A DNA stretch of 64,000 nt from Candidatus Nitrospira neomarina (GTDB lineage: Bacteria; Nitrospirota; Nitrospiria; Nitrospirales; UBA8639): contig NZ_CP116968.1 in assembly GCF_032051675.1 (NCBI RefSeq), forward strand, positions 4,023,001 to 4,087,000, read 5' to 3'. The notes under the pieces were generated by a model. It saw nothing but the letters and a program-made list of their open reading frames with translations, made no database searches and was not told the origin of the DNA. The position numbers were made by a program, and so were the translations under genes. This document shows positions 25,450 to 34,271 of this stretch, piece by piece. Within the stretch, counting starts at the first letter, position 1; the number at the start of each line of letters is the position of its first letter.

Positions 25450-27345
25450 ATGTCCTTGTTAAAAAGGATTGAAAGTCCAGCAGATTTAAAGAAACTTTCT
25501 CGGGACCAATTTCCCGAACTTTGTCAGGAAATTCGGGAACTCATTATAGAGGTGATCTCCCATGTGGGTGGGCATTTAGCTTCCAATTTAGGCGTGGTGG
25601 AATTGACGGTGGCTTTGCAGTATTTATTGAACACGCCAGAAGATAAAATTGTTTGGGATACCAGTAATCAGGCTTACACACATAAATTATTAACGGGCCG
25701 TCGTGAACAATTCCATACGGTCCGCCAGTTTGGGGGAATAAGCGGATTTTGTAAACGAGAAGAAAGCATCTATGACACGTTTAATGCCGGACACGCCGGA
25801 ACCGGAGTGTCCGCTGCCGTGGGCTTTGTAGAGGCACGTGAGCAGTTAGGCAAGTCCAATAAGGTAGTTTGCGTCGTAGGAGACGGGGCCCTCACTGCTG
25901 GAATGACATTGGAAGGATTGCAGCATGCCGGAGATATGGGCCGGGACTGTGTGGTGATCTTGAATGATAATCAAATGTCGATTTCCCGAAATGTCGGAGC
26001 TATTTCCGCCTATCTTAACCGGACCTTTACCGGGGAGTTCTACACAAGACTTCGTGAGGAAACCTCTCAACTCCTGGAAACCATTCCGCAAATTGGAGAG
26101 CCCGTAAAGCGAATGGCGATTCGGGCCGAAGAGCTGGCCAAAGGCTTGCTGCTCCCGGGTCTGCTATTTGAAGAATTGGGTTTTCGATATGTCGGTCCAA
26201 TTGATGGGCACAATTTTGAGCACTTACTCCCGACGTTGGAAAATGTTTTGAAATTAAAAGGGCCAACTCTCCTGCATGTAATTACCAAAAAAGGATTGGG
26301 CTTTCAGCCGGCAATGAAGAATCCGGTTTGGTTCCATGCCTGTTCACCGTTTGATTCGAAGACTGGGCAACCGATGAAAAGGCCCGGCCACCCCTCGTAT
26401 AGTTCTATCGCCGCTAAAACACTGATTCGTCAAGCCAAAAAAGACAATCGGGTGGTGGTCATTACGGCAGCGATGTGCGAGGGAACGGGAATGTCTGAGT
26501 TTGAAAAGGAGTTTCCCTCCCGTTTGATTGATGTCGGGATTGCTGAGCAACATGCAGTGACATATGCAGCTGGTCTCGCTGCGGATAATATGCGGCCGGT
26601 TATCTGTATGTACTCGACGTTTCTGCAACGGGCCTATGATCAGGTTGTGCACGATGTGGCAACCCAAAATCTGCCTGTGACCTTTTGTATTGATCGGGGA
26701 GGATTGGTGGCCGAAGACGGAACGACTCATCATGGGGCTTTTGATTTTGCGTTTCTGCGGCATGTTCCCAACATGGTAATTATGGCCCCAAAAGATGAAA
26801 ATGAACTACAACATATGGTCCAAACAGGATTGGTGCATGATGGTCCGGTGGCGGTTCGATATCCTCGCGGCAGTAGCCTCGGGGTGCCTTTAGATTCTGA
26901 GCCCATTCCGCTTTCAATCGGCCAGGGTGAGCTGTTATCTGATGGGCGAGATGTGGCGATTATCGCGATTGGGGTTATGGTTTCGGAGGCCATGAAAGCG
27001 GCTGAGCGCTTACAAGAAGAAGGCGTATCGGTGGCTGTCATTAATGCACGTTTTGTGAAGCCTCTGGATAAAAACCTCATTCGAGAAATTGCCAACAAAG
27101 TGAAATGCTTAATTACGGTTGAAGAAGGGTGCCGAATGGGCGGATTTGGATCCGCTGTATTAGAGTTTTTATCCGAAGAAGAATGTTGGAGTATGCCGAC
27201 CAAAGTACTCGGATTGCCAGATTGGTACATTGAACAGGGGCCTCAGGATTTGCTCAGGGAAAAGTATGGTCTCACGGCGGATGGAATTTATGATCAGGCC
27301 AAGGCGTTGCATGACCGGGTTTCCCTGCAAGCCGTGATACGCTAG
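25450..27345 (+). CDS. dxs: 1-deoxy-D-xylulose-5-phosphate synthase
   Basis: A 631-residue thiamine-diphosphate enzyme that condenses pyruvate and glyceraldehyde 3-phosphate, the first and controlling step of the MEP isoprenoid pathway. It has VGDGALTAGM (ThDP/Mg site), the linker GPIDGHNFEHLL, and the transketolase pyrimidine domain with VGIAEQHAVTYAAGLA and DRGGLVAEDGTTHHGAFD. ATG 25450 with AAAGGA upstream gives the usual MSLL...I.SPADLK start. The upstream in-frame codons lack family similarity. ispG follows within 10 bases. Together they raise isoprenoid supply for hopanoids and quinones. Confidence 0.97.
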   Translation: MSLLKRIESPADLKKLSRDQFPELCQEIRELIIEVISHVGGHLASNLGVVELTVALQYLLNTPEDKIVWDTSNQAYTHKLLTGRREQFHTVRQFGGISGFCKREESIYDTFNAGHAGTGVSAAVGFVEAREQLGKSNKVVCVVGDGALTAGMTLEGLQHAGDMGRDCVVILNDNQMSISRNVGAISAYLNRTFTGEFYTRLREETSQLLETIPQIGEPVKRMAIRAEELAKGLLLPGLLFEELGFRYVGPIDGHNFEHLLPTLENVLKLKGPTLLHVITKKGLGFQPAMKNPVWFHACSPFDSKTGQPMKRPGHPSYSSIAAKTLIRQAKKDNRVVVITAAMCEGTGMSEFEKEFPSRLIDVGIAEQHAVTYAAGLAADNMRPVICMYSTFLQRAYDQVVHDVATQNLPVTFCIDRGGLVAEDGTTHHGAFDFAFLRHVPNMVIMAPKDENELQHMVQTGLVHDGPVAVRYPRGSSLGVPLDSEPIPLSIGQGELLSDGRDVAIIAIGVMVSEAMKAAERLQEEGVSVAVINARFVKPLDKNLIREIANKVKCLITVEEGCRMGGFGSAVLEFLSEEECWSMPTKVLGLPDWYIEQGPQDLLREKYGLTADGIYDQAKALHDRVSLQAVIR

Positions 27346-27354
27346 TCTATTCTC

Positions 27355-28551
27355 GTGTATATTTCTCGACGAAAAACCAAACAAATCCAGGTGGGATCGG
27401 TCAAAGTTGGTGGGGATGCCCCCATATCGGTCCAGTCTATGACGATTCCTCATCCGAGGGACGTTGCTGGGACTCTGGAGCAGATTCACCGATTAGAGAA
27501 AGCTGGATGTGAATTAATTAGGGTAGCCGTGCCCGATATGGAAGCAGCTGACGCGCTTCCAAAAATAAAATCACAAATGACGGTACCTTTAATCGCAGAT
27601 ATCCATTTTGACCATCGTCTTGCTCTAAAAGCCGCCAAAGTTGTGGATTGCGTCCGTATTAATCCAGGGAATATTGGGCCATGGTGGAAAACCGAAGAAG
27701 TGATTCAAGCCGTCAATGATTATGGCATTCCACTCAGAATTGGCGTGAATGGGGGTTCATTAGAAAAGCATCTTCTTGAAAAATACGGCTACCCCACCGC
27801 TGAAGCCCTTGCCGAGTCGGCATTGAACGCGGTTCATGCTTTGGAGGATGTTGGGTTTACCAATATGAAAGTGTCCCTGAAGGCCTCTGACGTGCACATG
27901 GCGATGGATGCTTATTGGTTGTTTGCCCAGCAAGCCAATTATCCATTGCATATCGGCATTACCGAAGCAGGAACGGCGATGACCGGTGCGGTGAAATCTG
28001 CTATGGGATTAGGTTGGCTGCTTTCTCAGGGTATCGGAGACACCCTTCGGGTCTCTTTAGCGGCCGATCCGGTAGAAGAAGTCAAAGTTGGATTTGAAAT
28101 TTTGAAATCGCTGGAGCTTCGGCATCGTGGTGTCAATGTGATTGCTTGTCCGACATGTGGGCGGGTGGAAATTGATGTGGTGAAAATGGCTAACGAATTA
28201 GAGCATCGACTGGGACATATCACCACCCCAATCACCGTATCTGTCTTGGGTTGTGTCGTGAATGGAATTGGTGAAGGGAAAGAAGCTGATATTGGAATTG
28301 CCGGAGGTCAAGGCGTAGGAATTCTATTTAAAAAAGGGAAATTATATAAACGTGTGCCATCTGAAGACCTTCTTCATACTTTGATTGAAGAAGTGGAGTT
28401 GATGGCCAAAGAGCAGGGTGGTCAGGGACCAAGCGTCAATGGTCATGAGACGCCCGATGGCGTTTCCATTCATCAATCCCCAATGGAAGATCTTTCCTTA
28501 AGCCCGATACGATCTGTCTCCAGAGAGCTTCCCGTGTTGCCTCGTCAGTAA
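27355..28551 (+). CDS. ispG: 4-hydroxy-3-methylbut-2-en-1-yl diphosphate synthase (IspG/GcpE)
   Basis: A 398-residue [4Fe-4S] enzyme that turns methylerythritol cyclodiphosphate into HMBPP, the penultimate MEP step. The barrel starts RRKTKQIQVGSVKVGG and carries LIADIHFDHRLAL and CVRINPGNIG. The cluster cysteines lie in ACPTCGR (265 and 268) and VLGCVVNGIGEG (near 300). The last 45 or so residues (from about 350) are a low-complexity tail beyond the usual end. GTG start, nine bases after dxs. tRNA-Cys follows downstream with its own promoter. Confidence 0.97.
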   Translation: MYISRRKTKQIQVGSVKVGGDAPISVQSMTIPHPRDVAGTLEQIHRLEKAGCELIRVAVPDMEAADALPKIKSQMTVPLIADIHFDHRLALKAAKVVDCVRINPGNIGPWWKTEEVIQAVNDYGIPLRIGVNGGSLEKHLLEKYGYPTAEALAESALNAVHALEDVGFTNMKVSLKASDVHMAMDAYWLFAQQANYPLHIGITEAGTAMTGAVKSAMGLGWLLSQGIGDTLRVSLAADPVEEVKVGFEILKSLELRHRGVNVIACPTCGRVEIDVVKMANELEHRLGHITTPITVSVLGCVVNGIGEGKEADIGIAGGQGVGILFKKGKLYKRVPSEDLLHTLIEEVELMAKEQGGQGPSVNGHETPDGVSIHQSPMEDLSLSPIRSVSRELPVLPRQ

Positions 28552-28599
28552 TGATTCCAGCCTTTTGAGGACTAAAAAAGAGAAAGTCAGACTTTCTGC

Positions 28600-28629
28600 T
28601 TGTACAAGAGAAAATAGACTTCTTATAAT
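28600..28629 (+). promoter_or_regulatory. sigma-70 promoter of tRNA-Cys
   Basis: TTGTAC (28600-28605), 18 bases, TATAAT (28624-28629, perfect -10). The predicted start is about 28636, just before the tRNA. A small hairpin AGAAAGT-CAG-ACTTTCT (28581-28597) precedes it. Confidence 0.7.
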
Positions 28630-28640
28630 GAGCTCGCAAA

Positions 28641-28716
28641 GGCGCCGTACCCAAGTGGCTAAGGGAGCAGTCTGCAAAACTGCGATTCAGCGGTTCGAAC
28701 CCGCTCGGCGCCTCCA
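28641..28716 (+). tRNA. tRNA-Cys (GCA), CCA encoded
   Basis: The acceptor stem GGCGCCG (28641-28647) pairs with CGGCGCC (28706-28712), followed by T and an encoded CCA. The anticodon loop CTGCAAA gives GCA. The T arm GCGGTTCGAACCCGC is canonical. 76 bases including CCA. Confidence 0.97.
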
Positions 28717-28821
28717 TTTAATATATCCTGTTTAACCCAGGCCTTGGTTTTAAAATGTATGCTCGGGGTAGGAGTGGATGCTCTTGAAATATGGTGAAAA
28801 TCTAGAGGGAGTAAAATAACA

Positions 28822-29838
28822 ATGTCGGTACCTGTATCTCAAATGTATACCGTAGCTCATTATGCCCTCTCAAAGCACTTACGGGGTGTGAAGCGATACC
28901 CTCTTGTGCTCATGTTAGAGCCGCTCTTTCGGTGTAACCTGGAATGTGCAGGGTGTGGGAAAATCCAGTACCCGGATCATATTTTGAATCGGCGCCTGAC
29001 GCCTGAGCAATGTTGGGCTGCTGCGGATGAATGTGGTGCACCTATTGTGAGTATTCCTGGAGGAGAGCCCCTGATTCATCCTGAAATGCCAGCCATTGCC
29101 GAAGGGCTTGTGAAGCGAAAGAAATATGTTTACCTCTGTACCAATGCCATTCTGCTTGAACGAAAATTACAGGATTATACTCCCTCGAAATATCTTACAT
29201 TTAGCATCCATATGGATGGTCTCAAGGAAGAGCATGACCATGCCGTTTGTCGAGATGGCGTCTATGATGTTGCCGTGAAAGCCATTAAAGCCGCTTTAGC
29301 CAAAGGTTTTCGAGTGACGACCAATACGACATTATTTAATGATGCGGCGCCAGCTCGTGTCAGGCGATTTTTTGATGAAATGATGGAGTTAGGTGTGGAA
29401 GGCATGATGATTTCTCCTGGATATAGTTATGAAAAGGCTCCAGATCAACATAGTTTTTTGAGTCGTGATCGGACGCATTCGTTATTTGCGCAATTGCTGG
29501 CTCAACGTAAACGCGCTTGGCAGTTCAACCAATCTCCGTTATTTCTTGAATTCCTGATGGGAAAACGGGAGTATGAATGCACCCCTTGGGGGAATCCCAC
29601 GTACAATATTTTTGGGTGGCAGCGCCCCTGCTATTTGTTGCAGGATGGGTACGTATCCACTTTTCGAGAATTAATGGAAAAAACGGAGTGGGAGCGATAT
29701 GGAACGGGACGTCATGAACAATGCCGGGATTGTATGGTGCATTGTGGGTATGAAGCCTCTGCCGTGAAGGATACCTTCAGCTCATGGAGTGGGTTTTTTG
29801 GAACCGTCAGGGCGACCCTGTTTCCCAATGCTGTGTGA
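28822..29838 (+). CDS. hpnH: adenosylhopane synthase, radical SAM protein HpnH
   Basis: A 338-residue radical SAM enzyme that adds the 5'-deoxyadenosyl group to diploptene, making adenosylhopane, the entry to extended hopanoids. The cluster motif is C38-NLE-C42-AG-C45, in LFRCNLECAGCGKIQYPD, which is the HpnH form. SIPGGEPLIHPE is the SAM-binding GGEP element. The C-terminal part has clustered cysteines (CRDCMVHCGYE). GGGAG is well spaced from ATG. HpnG, the next enzyme, lies 8 kb upstream beside shc, and the genes between make lipid transporters and isoprenoid precursors. Confidence 0.96.
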   Translation: MSVPVSQMYTVAHYALSKHLRGVKRYPLVLMLEPLFRCNLECAGCGKIQYPDHILNRRLTPEQCWAAADECGAPIVSIPGGEPLIHPEMPAIAEGLVKRKKYVYLCTNAILLERKLQDYTPSKYLTFSIHMDGLKEEHDHAVCRDGVYDVAVKAIKAALAKGFRVTTNTTLFNDAAPARVRRFFDEMMELGVEGMMISPGYSYEKAPDQHSFLSRDRTHSLFAQLLAQRKRAWQFNQSPLFLEFLMGKREYECTPWGNPTYNIFGWQRPCYLLQDGYVSTFRELMEKTEWERYGTGRHEQCRDCMVHCGYEASAVKDTFSSWSGFFGTVRATLFPNAV

Positions 29839-29926
29839 GGCTTCTTCTCGTTGGTTTTCTTTCCCCTCCTTAACTTTGGGTCATCTGGAAATTGTCTCCA
29901 CGTTTCGCTGTAAGTAAGAGGTCATC

Positions 29927-30274
29927 ATGGGTTTAGATGTCACTTCAACAGATCCTCCTCAATCATGGGAAGGCCGGCATCTGCAGCCTTCGAATGAGAA
30001 AGAATTGCACGAAGCCATGGATTGCGTATTTGATTATCGAGGCGATGTGACGATTCATCTCCAAACAGGGGAGCAGGTTATAGGATTTGTATTTGATCGT
30101 CAGGAGAAGGCTCCTCAGCCGTATATTAAGCTATTCCTGCCAGGAGATCAGCAGCCTCGTACGGTTTTATACCAAGAGGTGGCTGGAATCTTATTCTCGG
30201 GGCAAGATACGGCGTTTGGTCGATCATGGGAAGACTGGGCGCAAAAGTGGAAGAAGCCCGAGGCAAGCTCTTAA
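29927..30274 (+). CDS. hypothetical protein after hpnH (115 aa)
   Basis: A small soluble protein with an AGAGG ribosome site. The middle is strand-rich (GDVTIHLQTGEQVIGFVFDR, then YIKLFLPG and RTVLYQEVAGILFSG), suggesting a small barrel reminiscent of Sm/SH3-like folds, and the C-terminus is a Trp/Lys-rich helix (WEDWAQKWKK). No signal peptide. It starts 88 bases after hpnH, so it may be cotranscribed and linked to hopanoid metabolism. The family is not recognised with confidence. Confidence 0.75.
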   Translation: MGLDVTSTDPPQSWEGRHLQPSNEKELHEAMDCVFDYRGDVTIHLQTGEQVIGFVFDRQEKAPQPYIKLFLPGDQQPRTVLYQEVAGILFSGQDTAFGRSWEDWAQKWKKPEASS

Positions 30275-31078
30275 CGATACGACTCACCCAAGCCTTCTTA
30301 TCCCTTCAATGTTCTGAAACATCCATATAATCCAAAGCAGATTTTCCTTGTCATCGGACTCTGGCGGGATGAGAAATTTAATTCTCTCTCGACTCATTCA
30401 CTATTCTGTTTATTCTCTGAAAACACAGGAATGGCGAGTGGGAAACAGCGCGCAAGAACGGAAGAAATAATTGACGGTTGGCTTCTGACTGTGATAGAAG
30501 TCCTGAACTTTTTTGGGCCCAGGAGACCTATGTAGCCCAAAGATTTTTGAATGGGAAAAATGGGGTTGGCAGAGTGTTGTCAATGAAGGAAATATAAAGG
30601 CTCGTGAAAACTGAGTGATGTAGGGTGTACGCATATGTTCACTCCCGTCACCTCGTTTTACCTTTTATTCATATTCTGTTAAACCACTTTTCCTATCCGT
30701 GTGTTTTATGCTCTTCATGATGTAGACCATCGCCTTACGATGGATGGCCGATTTTGTGGTAATGGCGGGAATAACTTTGAATCGGCTATCGTTTCCGTGC
30801 TGGATGCTCGGACAGATGTTTCGAGGAATGGAAAGCAGATAACATGAATTTAACAGAGTGCTTTTCTATTATGACAATGAAAGACAGGGGCATCTCATGG
30901 TTATTCGATCTGGAGCGTTTTGGTCGGCGCGGTGAGTGGAATTTGACCGGGCTGATACTAAGGACAGATCGAATCATTTTGGCAAACATTTGGCACCCAT
31001 GCCATGTTGTCCGTAGTTACTAAGATTTTGTGAGGAATGTCGAATTTAAATCAAGTATCAGGTAAACGAGGGGGAACA
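30275..31078. other. leader region of the respiratory cluster
   Basis: About 800 bases without a supported gene separate the hopanoid block from the cytochrome operon. One hairpin, TTTGGGC (30512-30518) with GCCCAAA (30535-30541) followed by GATTTTT, could end upstream transcription. I found no convincing -35/-10 pair for the operon, although its promoter must lie here. Confidence 0.4.
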
Positions 31079-31654
31079 ATGAACGAGTTTCAAACAGTAA
31101 AAAGCCTTTTTGTCAGTGGTTTGGCCGTCATGGGCCTTTTGATGTCAGCATGTGGTGGTGGCGAAGGTCCCCCGCAACCGCCTCCTCCTGCTCCACCGGA
31201 GTATGCGGATAAGCATATGCCGGCTGGCTATTGGAATAATCCAGAGATACTCGAAGAGGGAAAAGCGATTTTTACTGGTCAGCAGAATATTGATGTAAAT
31301 TGTGCGAGCTGTCACGGAAAAGATGGAAAGCCTGTTAAGGCCGGTGCGCGGGATTTCCGTCGGACAGAGCAAATGCAACTCTATTCTGATGCCGTATGGT
31401 TTTGGCGAATTTCTGAGGGAGTGAGTGGGACAAAAATGAAAGCGTGGAAGAGCAAGCTTTCCGAGGACGCCATTTGGAAGGTCATTGCGTATGAAGCGAC
31501 ATTTGGGCTCAATGGCATGGAATATGATGTTGCGAAAAAGCAATGGGTTCCTGCGGGAACAGCCGGGTCAAGCCCTGGAGGTGATGCTCCAGCCGCCGAA
31601 GCTCCAGCTGCCGAAGCTCCAGCCGGTGGAGAGGCTGAAAAAGCGGCAGAGTAA
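31079..31654 (+). CDS. monohaem cytochrome c lipoprotein
   Basis: 191 residues. The signal peptide ends LLMSAC, a lipobox with Cys25, so it is anchored to a membrane by lipid. A proline-rich stretch follows, then one haem site CASCH (Cys75 to His79). The C-terminal 30 residues repeat APAAE, an alanine/glutamate-rich tail. ATG 31079 is chosen because of GAGGGGG just upstream; an earlier ATG at 31037 lacks a site and would spoil the signal peptide. It is the first gene of the respiratory cluster and probably carries electrons to or from the membrane complex. Confidence 0.88.
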   Translation: MNEFQTVKSLFVSGLAVMGLLMSACGGGEGPPQPPPPAPPEYADKHMPAGYWNNPEILEEGKAIFTGQQNIDVNCASCHGKDGKPVKAGARDFRRTEQMQLYSDAVWFWRISEGVSGTKMKAWKSKLSEDAIWKVIAYEATFGLNGMEYDVAKKQWVPAGTAGSSPGGDAPAAEAPAAEAPAGGEAEKAAE

Positions 31655-31692
31655 TACAGGAATTGAATGAAAAATAAGGAGGGCGGGGACCC

Positions 31693-33408
31693 TTGAAAAC
31701 ACTGAATCGAAGTCTATGGATAATTCTAACGTTGGGCCTATGTGGTGGGGCTACGGCCTTTGGACAGGTTCCGGATGCTCCACTTGTGGACTTTCCTTAT
31801 TCGGGAAATCGAACGGCGGTGTGGGTCGTCGCTCAACTTCATATTTTGTTCGCGGCGTTTATTTTAGGTGCTCCGATATTTGCCGTGGTGGCTGAATGGC
31901 TTGGGTATAAGAATAACGACCCTAAATATGACCGTCTGGCCAAGGAAGTCATTAAGGTTACGGTCATCTTATACAGCATGACTGCCTTAACCGGTGGATT
32001 GTTCATTTTTGTCCTGCTCGGGACCTATCCTGACTTTTCGACATGGTTGATCAAGCATTTTTTCCTTGTGTTTGCGGTAATCTATCCTCTGCTGTTTATC
32101 CTTGAAACCATTATTTTATATACCTATTTTTATTCATGGGATTCCATGAAAGGAGCGAAAAAGGGACGCCACATCGCTCTTGGCATTCTGTTGAATATTG
32201 TGGGAACTGTGACACTCTTTGTCATTGACGGTCCAACGTCTTTCATGAATACCCCGGCTAAAGCGGCAGGAGATTTATCCCTGGTAGAGTTTATCCAAAC
32301 GGCTAGCCTGTGGGATAAAATGGCGAATTTTAGCTGGATGCCCCTCAACCTGCATCGCCTGGTTGGAAATGTGACGTTTGGGGGTTTTATTGCCGGGCTA
32401 ATTGCGGCTTATATGTTTATGGGGTCAAAAACAGATGAGGAGCGGGCCTATTACGACTGGATGGGATTTGTGGGTAACATGATCGGTGTAGGAGCGCTCT
32501 TGCTTCTTCCTTTCATGGGTTATCTCCTAGCCTACGAGTTGTGTGATTATGACGCCTCAATTTGTCCCTATATGATGGCTGATCAGTTGTCCATGTTCTT
32601 TGAAATGCAAGGTGCCATGGTCGGACTGATCTTCCTGGCCAGTAACTACTATATATGGTTAAGTCTAAAGCGAATACAGGGAGTTGAACAGGTACGAATA
32701 TCAGGATTTGTCGCGGTAGTTGTGCTGCTCATGCCAGCCATCATGGGATTTACATGGAAAATGTTCCCTCCGCCTGAATGGCAATCGTTAATTGTTTTAG
32801 TAATAATAGTCGTCCTTCCTATTATTCTTGGTAAAGTGCCTGGCCTCAAGAATTTCACGGTGTCGGCATTCACCATGATCAAAGTCGGCTTTTTAATGAT
32901 AGTGGTGGCCGATGCGATTTGGATGACCCCTCATGGTTTTGTCCCGACTCAAGGGCTGGCCACCGAGGAACTGGAGCTGCCTTCTTGGGCGAGTGAATTA
33001 GCACTCATGCCGGCGAAGAATGCTGCAGCCTTTACTCTCGTATTCCTGACTGTGGTCAATTATCTGCTTTATAACCGCGCCATTAAGCGAGGGACGATTG
33101 TATGGGGGAAAATTGATTTTGCATCCCAATTCGTCCTCATATTCCTGGCCTTTAGCGCCATCTGGACTATGGGCCTCATGGGCGCGGTGCGCTCGTTAAC
33201 TCGAAAATATTACCATGTCTATAACCTCGTTCCAGATTTTACTCCTGAAGCGTTTACGCCGACTCTGGCCTACTCGGCCTGGTGGATAACGGGGGTGACT
33301 ATTGTGTTTTACGCTGTCGTGAGTTTTGCCATCCTTGTCACGCTGAGAGCGGGAAGTCCGAAGCCGGCCACGTCATTGGCATCGTCAGTGCCGGTTGAAG
33401 CTAAATGA
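31693..33408 (+). CDS. cytochrome bd oxidase subunit I-like protein (CydA-like 1)
   Basis: 571 residues, an N-terminal signal-like helix plus about 13 membrane helices. Similarity to CydA is seen at AQLHILFAAF (His50, aligned with the CydA haem ligand His19), LETIILYTYFYSWD (Glu138; compare the CydA ESTFVGLFFFGWD region) and LNLHRLVGN (His221, aligned with CydA His186). The quinol-loop GRQPW motif is not found; WMTPH (410-414) sits in a comparable late position. No CydB gene accompanies it. TTG start with AGGAGGG upstream. It may bind haem and move electrons or protons in the cluster; oxygen reduction is unproven. Confidence 0.85.
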   Translation: MKTLNRSLWIILTLGLCGGATAFGQVPDAPLVDFPYSGNRTAVWVVAQLHILFAAFILGAPIFAVVAEWLGYKNNDPKYDRLAKEVIKVTVILYSMTALTGGLFIFVLLGTYPDFSTWLIKHFFLVFAVIYPLLFILETIILYTYFYSWDSMKGAKKGRHIALGILLNIVGTVTLFVIDGPTSFMNTPAKAAGDLSLVEFIQTASLWDKMANFSWMPLNLHRLVGNVTFGGFIAGLIAAYMFMGSKTDEERAYYDWMGFVGNMIGVGALLLLPFMGYLLAYELCDYDASICPYMMADQLSMFFEMQGAMVGLIFLASNYYIWLSLKRIQGVEQVRISGFVAVVVLLMPAIMGFTWKMFPPPEWQSLIVLVIIVVLPIILGKVPGLKNFTVSAFTMIKVGFLMIVVADAIWMTPHGFVPTQGLATEELELPSWASELALMPAKNAAAFTLVFLTVVNYLLYNRAIKRGTIVWGKIDFASQFVLIFLAFSAIWTMGLMGAVRSLTRKYYHVYNLVPDFTPEAFTPTLAYSAWWITGVTIVFYAVVSFAILVTLRAGSPKPATSLASSVPVEAK

Positions 33409-33432
33409 GTAGGTTGAAAAAAGAGGAAACAA

Positions 33433-34245
33433 ATGGCTAACCAGAGTTTTGCCAAGAGTGTCATGAAGAAGACCGCCTTGGGGGTCATTATTGGGCTGTT
33501 GTTGGTGGTGGGCGCTAAATACACCCATTTCCCACCAGTCTTTCAGATCATGTTTTTTCTTTACGCGATCCTAGGGGCTTTGGTGTTCATTCTTTTAGAT
33601 GCTCCAGCGATGAAACGGTTGGAAGGCGTGAAGGCGGTGGGAGCGTTGGTGGTATTTTACCTCCTACTCTCAGGTCTCTATATTGCCGGAGCGTCGATTT
33701 TACCACAGTTTGACCCGGAGGATGAGAAGGGGAAAATTGAAAAAGTCTTGAAGCTTCGCCGGGCCCAAACAGAGCAAGGGAAGGCTGATGAATTAATTGC
33801 CAGGGCAAAGGAATTGGATGAACGGGCTAAGGCTATTTCGAAGCAACTGAGTTCTTTAGGTGCTGATGCTAAAGTTGAGGTGGCGGTTGCGACCAGTGGA
33901 GGTGGGGGTGGAGCAGCTTCAGGCGATCTTGTAGCCCTTGGGAAAGAACAATGGGAACTACAGGAATGTTATAACTGCCATAAATTGTATGGACAAGGTG
34001 GGAAAAAACGTGGGCCTGAGATGGATAATATCGGTAATCTTATGACTGTTGAACAGTTGAAAGAAAAGATTATTGATCCAAAGAGTTGGAAAGCAGAAGG
34101 ATTCGATAAGGATTTCGATAAAGGGAAAATGCCTGATAAGTATAAAGATCTCATGTTCCCACAAGAAATTGATGCGCTTGTTGCCTTTCTTGCTTCGTTA
34201 AAAGACGAGTCAGTTAAAACTCCGAAGCCAATAAAAATGAATTAA
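33433..34245 (+). CDS. membrane-anchored monohaem cytochrome c with coiled coil
   Basis: 270 residues. Three membrane helices (about 12-28, 36-56 and 66-88) are followed by a charged helical stretch (about 97-140) likely to form a coiled coil. A Gly-rich hinge (GGGGGAASG) and a C-terminal cytochrome c domain with CYNCH (179-183) come next. A Met in GKMPDKY may be the sixth ligand. The hinge would let the haem domain swing between partners. AGAGGA lies before ATG and 24 bases separate it from CydA-like 1. Confidence 0.88.
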   Translation: MANQSFAKSVMKKTALGVIIGLLLVVGAKYTHFPPVFQIMFFLYAILGALVFILLDAPAMKRLEGVKAVGALVVFYLLLSGLYIAGASILPQFDPEDEKGKIEKVLKLRRAQTEQGKADELIARAKELDERAKAISKQLSSLGADAKVEVAVATSGGGGGAASGDLVALGKEQWELQECYNCHKLYGQGGKKRGPEMDNIGNLMTVEQLKEKIIDPKSWKAEGFDKDFDKGKMPDKYKDLMFPQEIDALVAFLASLKDESVKTPKPIKMN

Positions 34246-34271
34246 TCAACATCTGAGGTTTTTCCCTGGCT

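Noticed and set aside
31693-33408. Calling this a true cytochrome bd oxidase subunit I (cydA)
   Set aside because: GRQPW motif and CydB partner are absent; CydA-like is safer.
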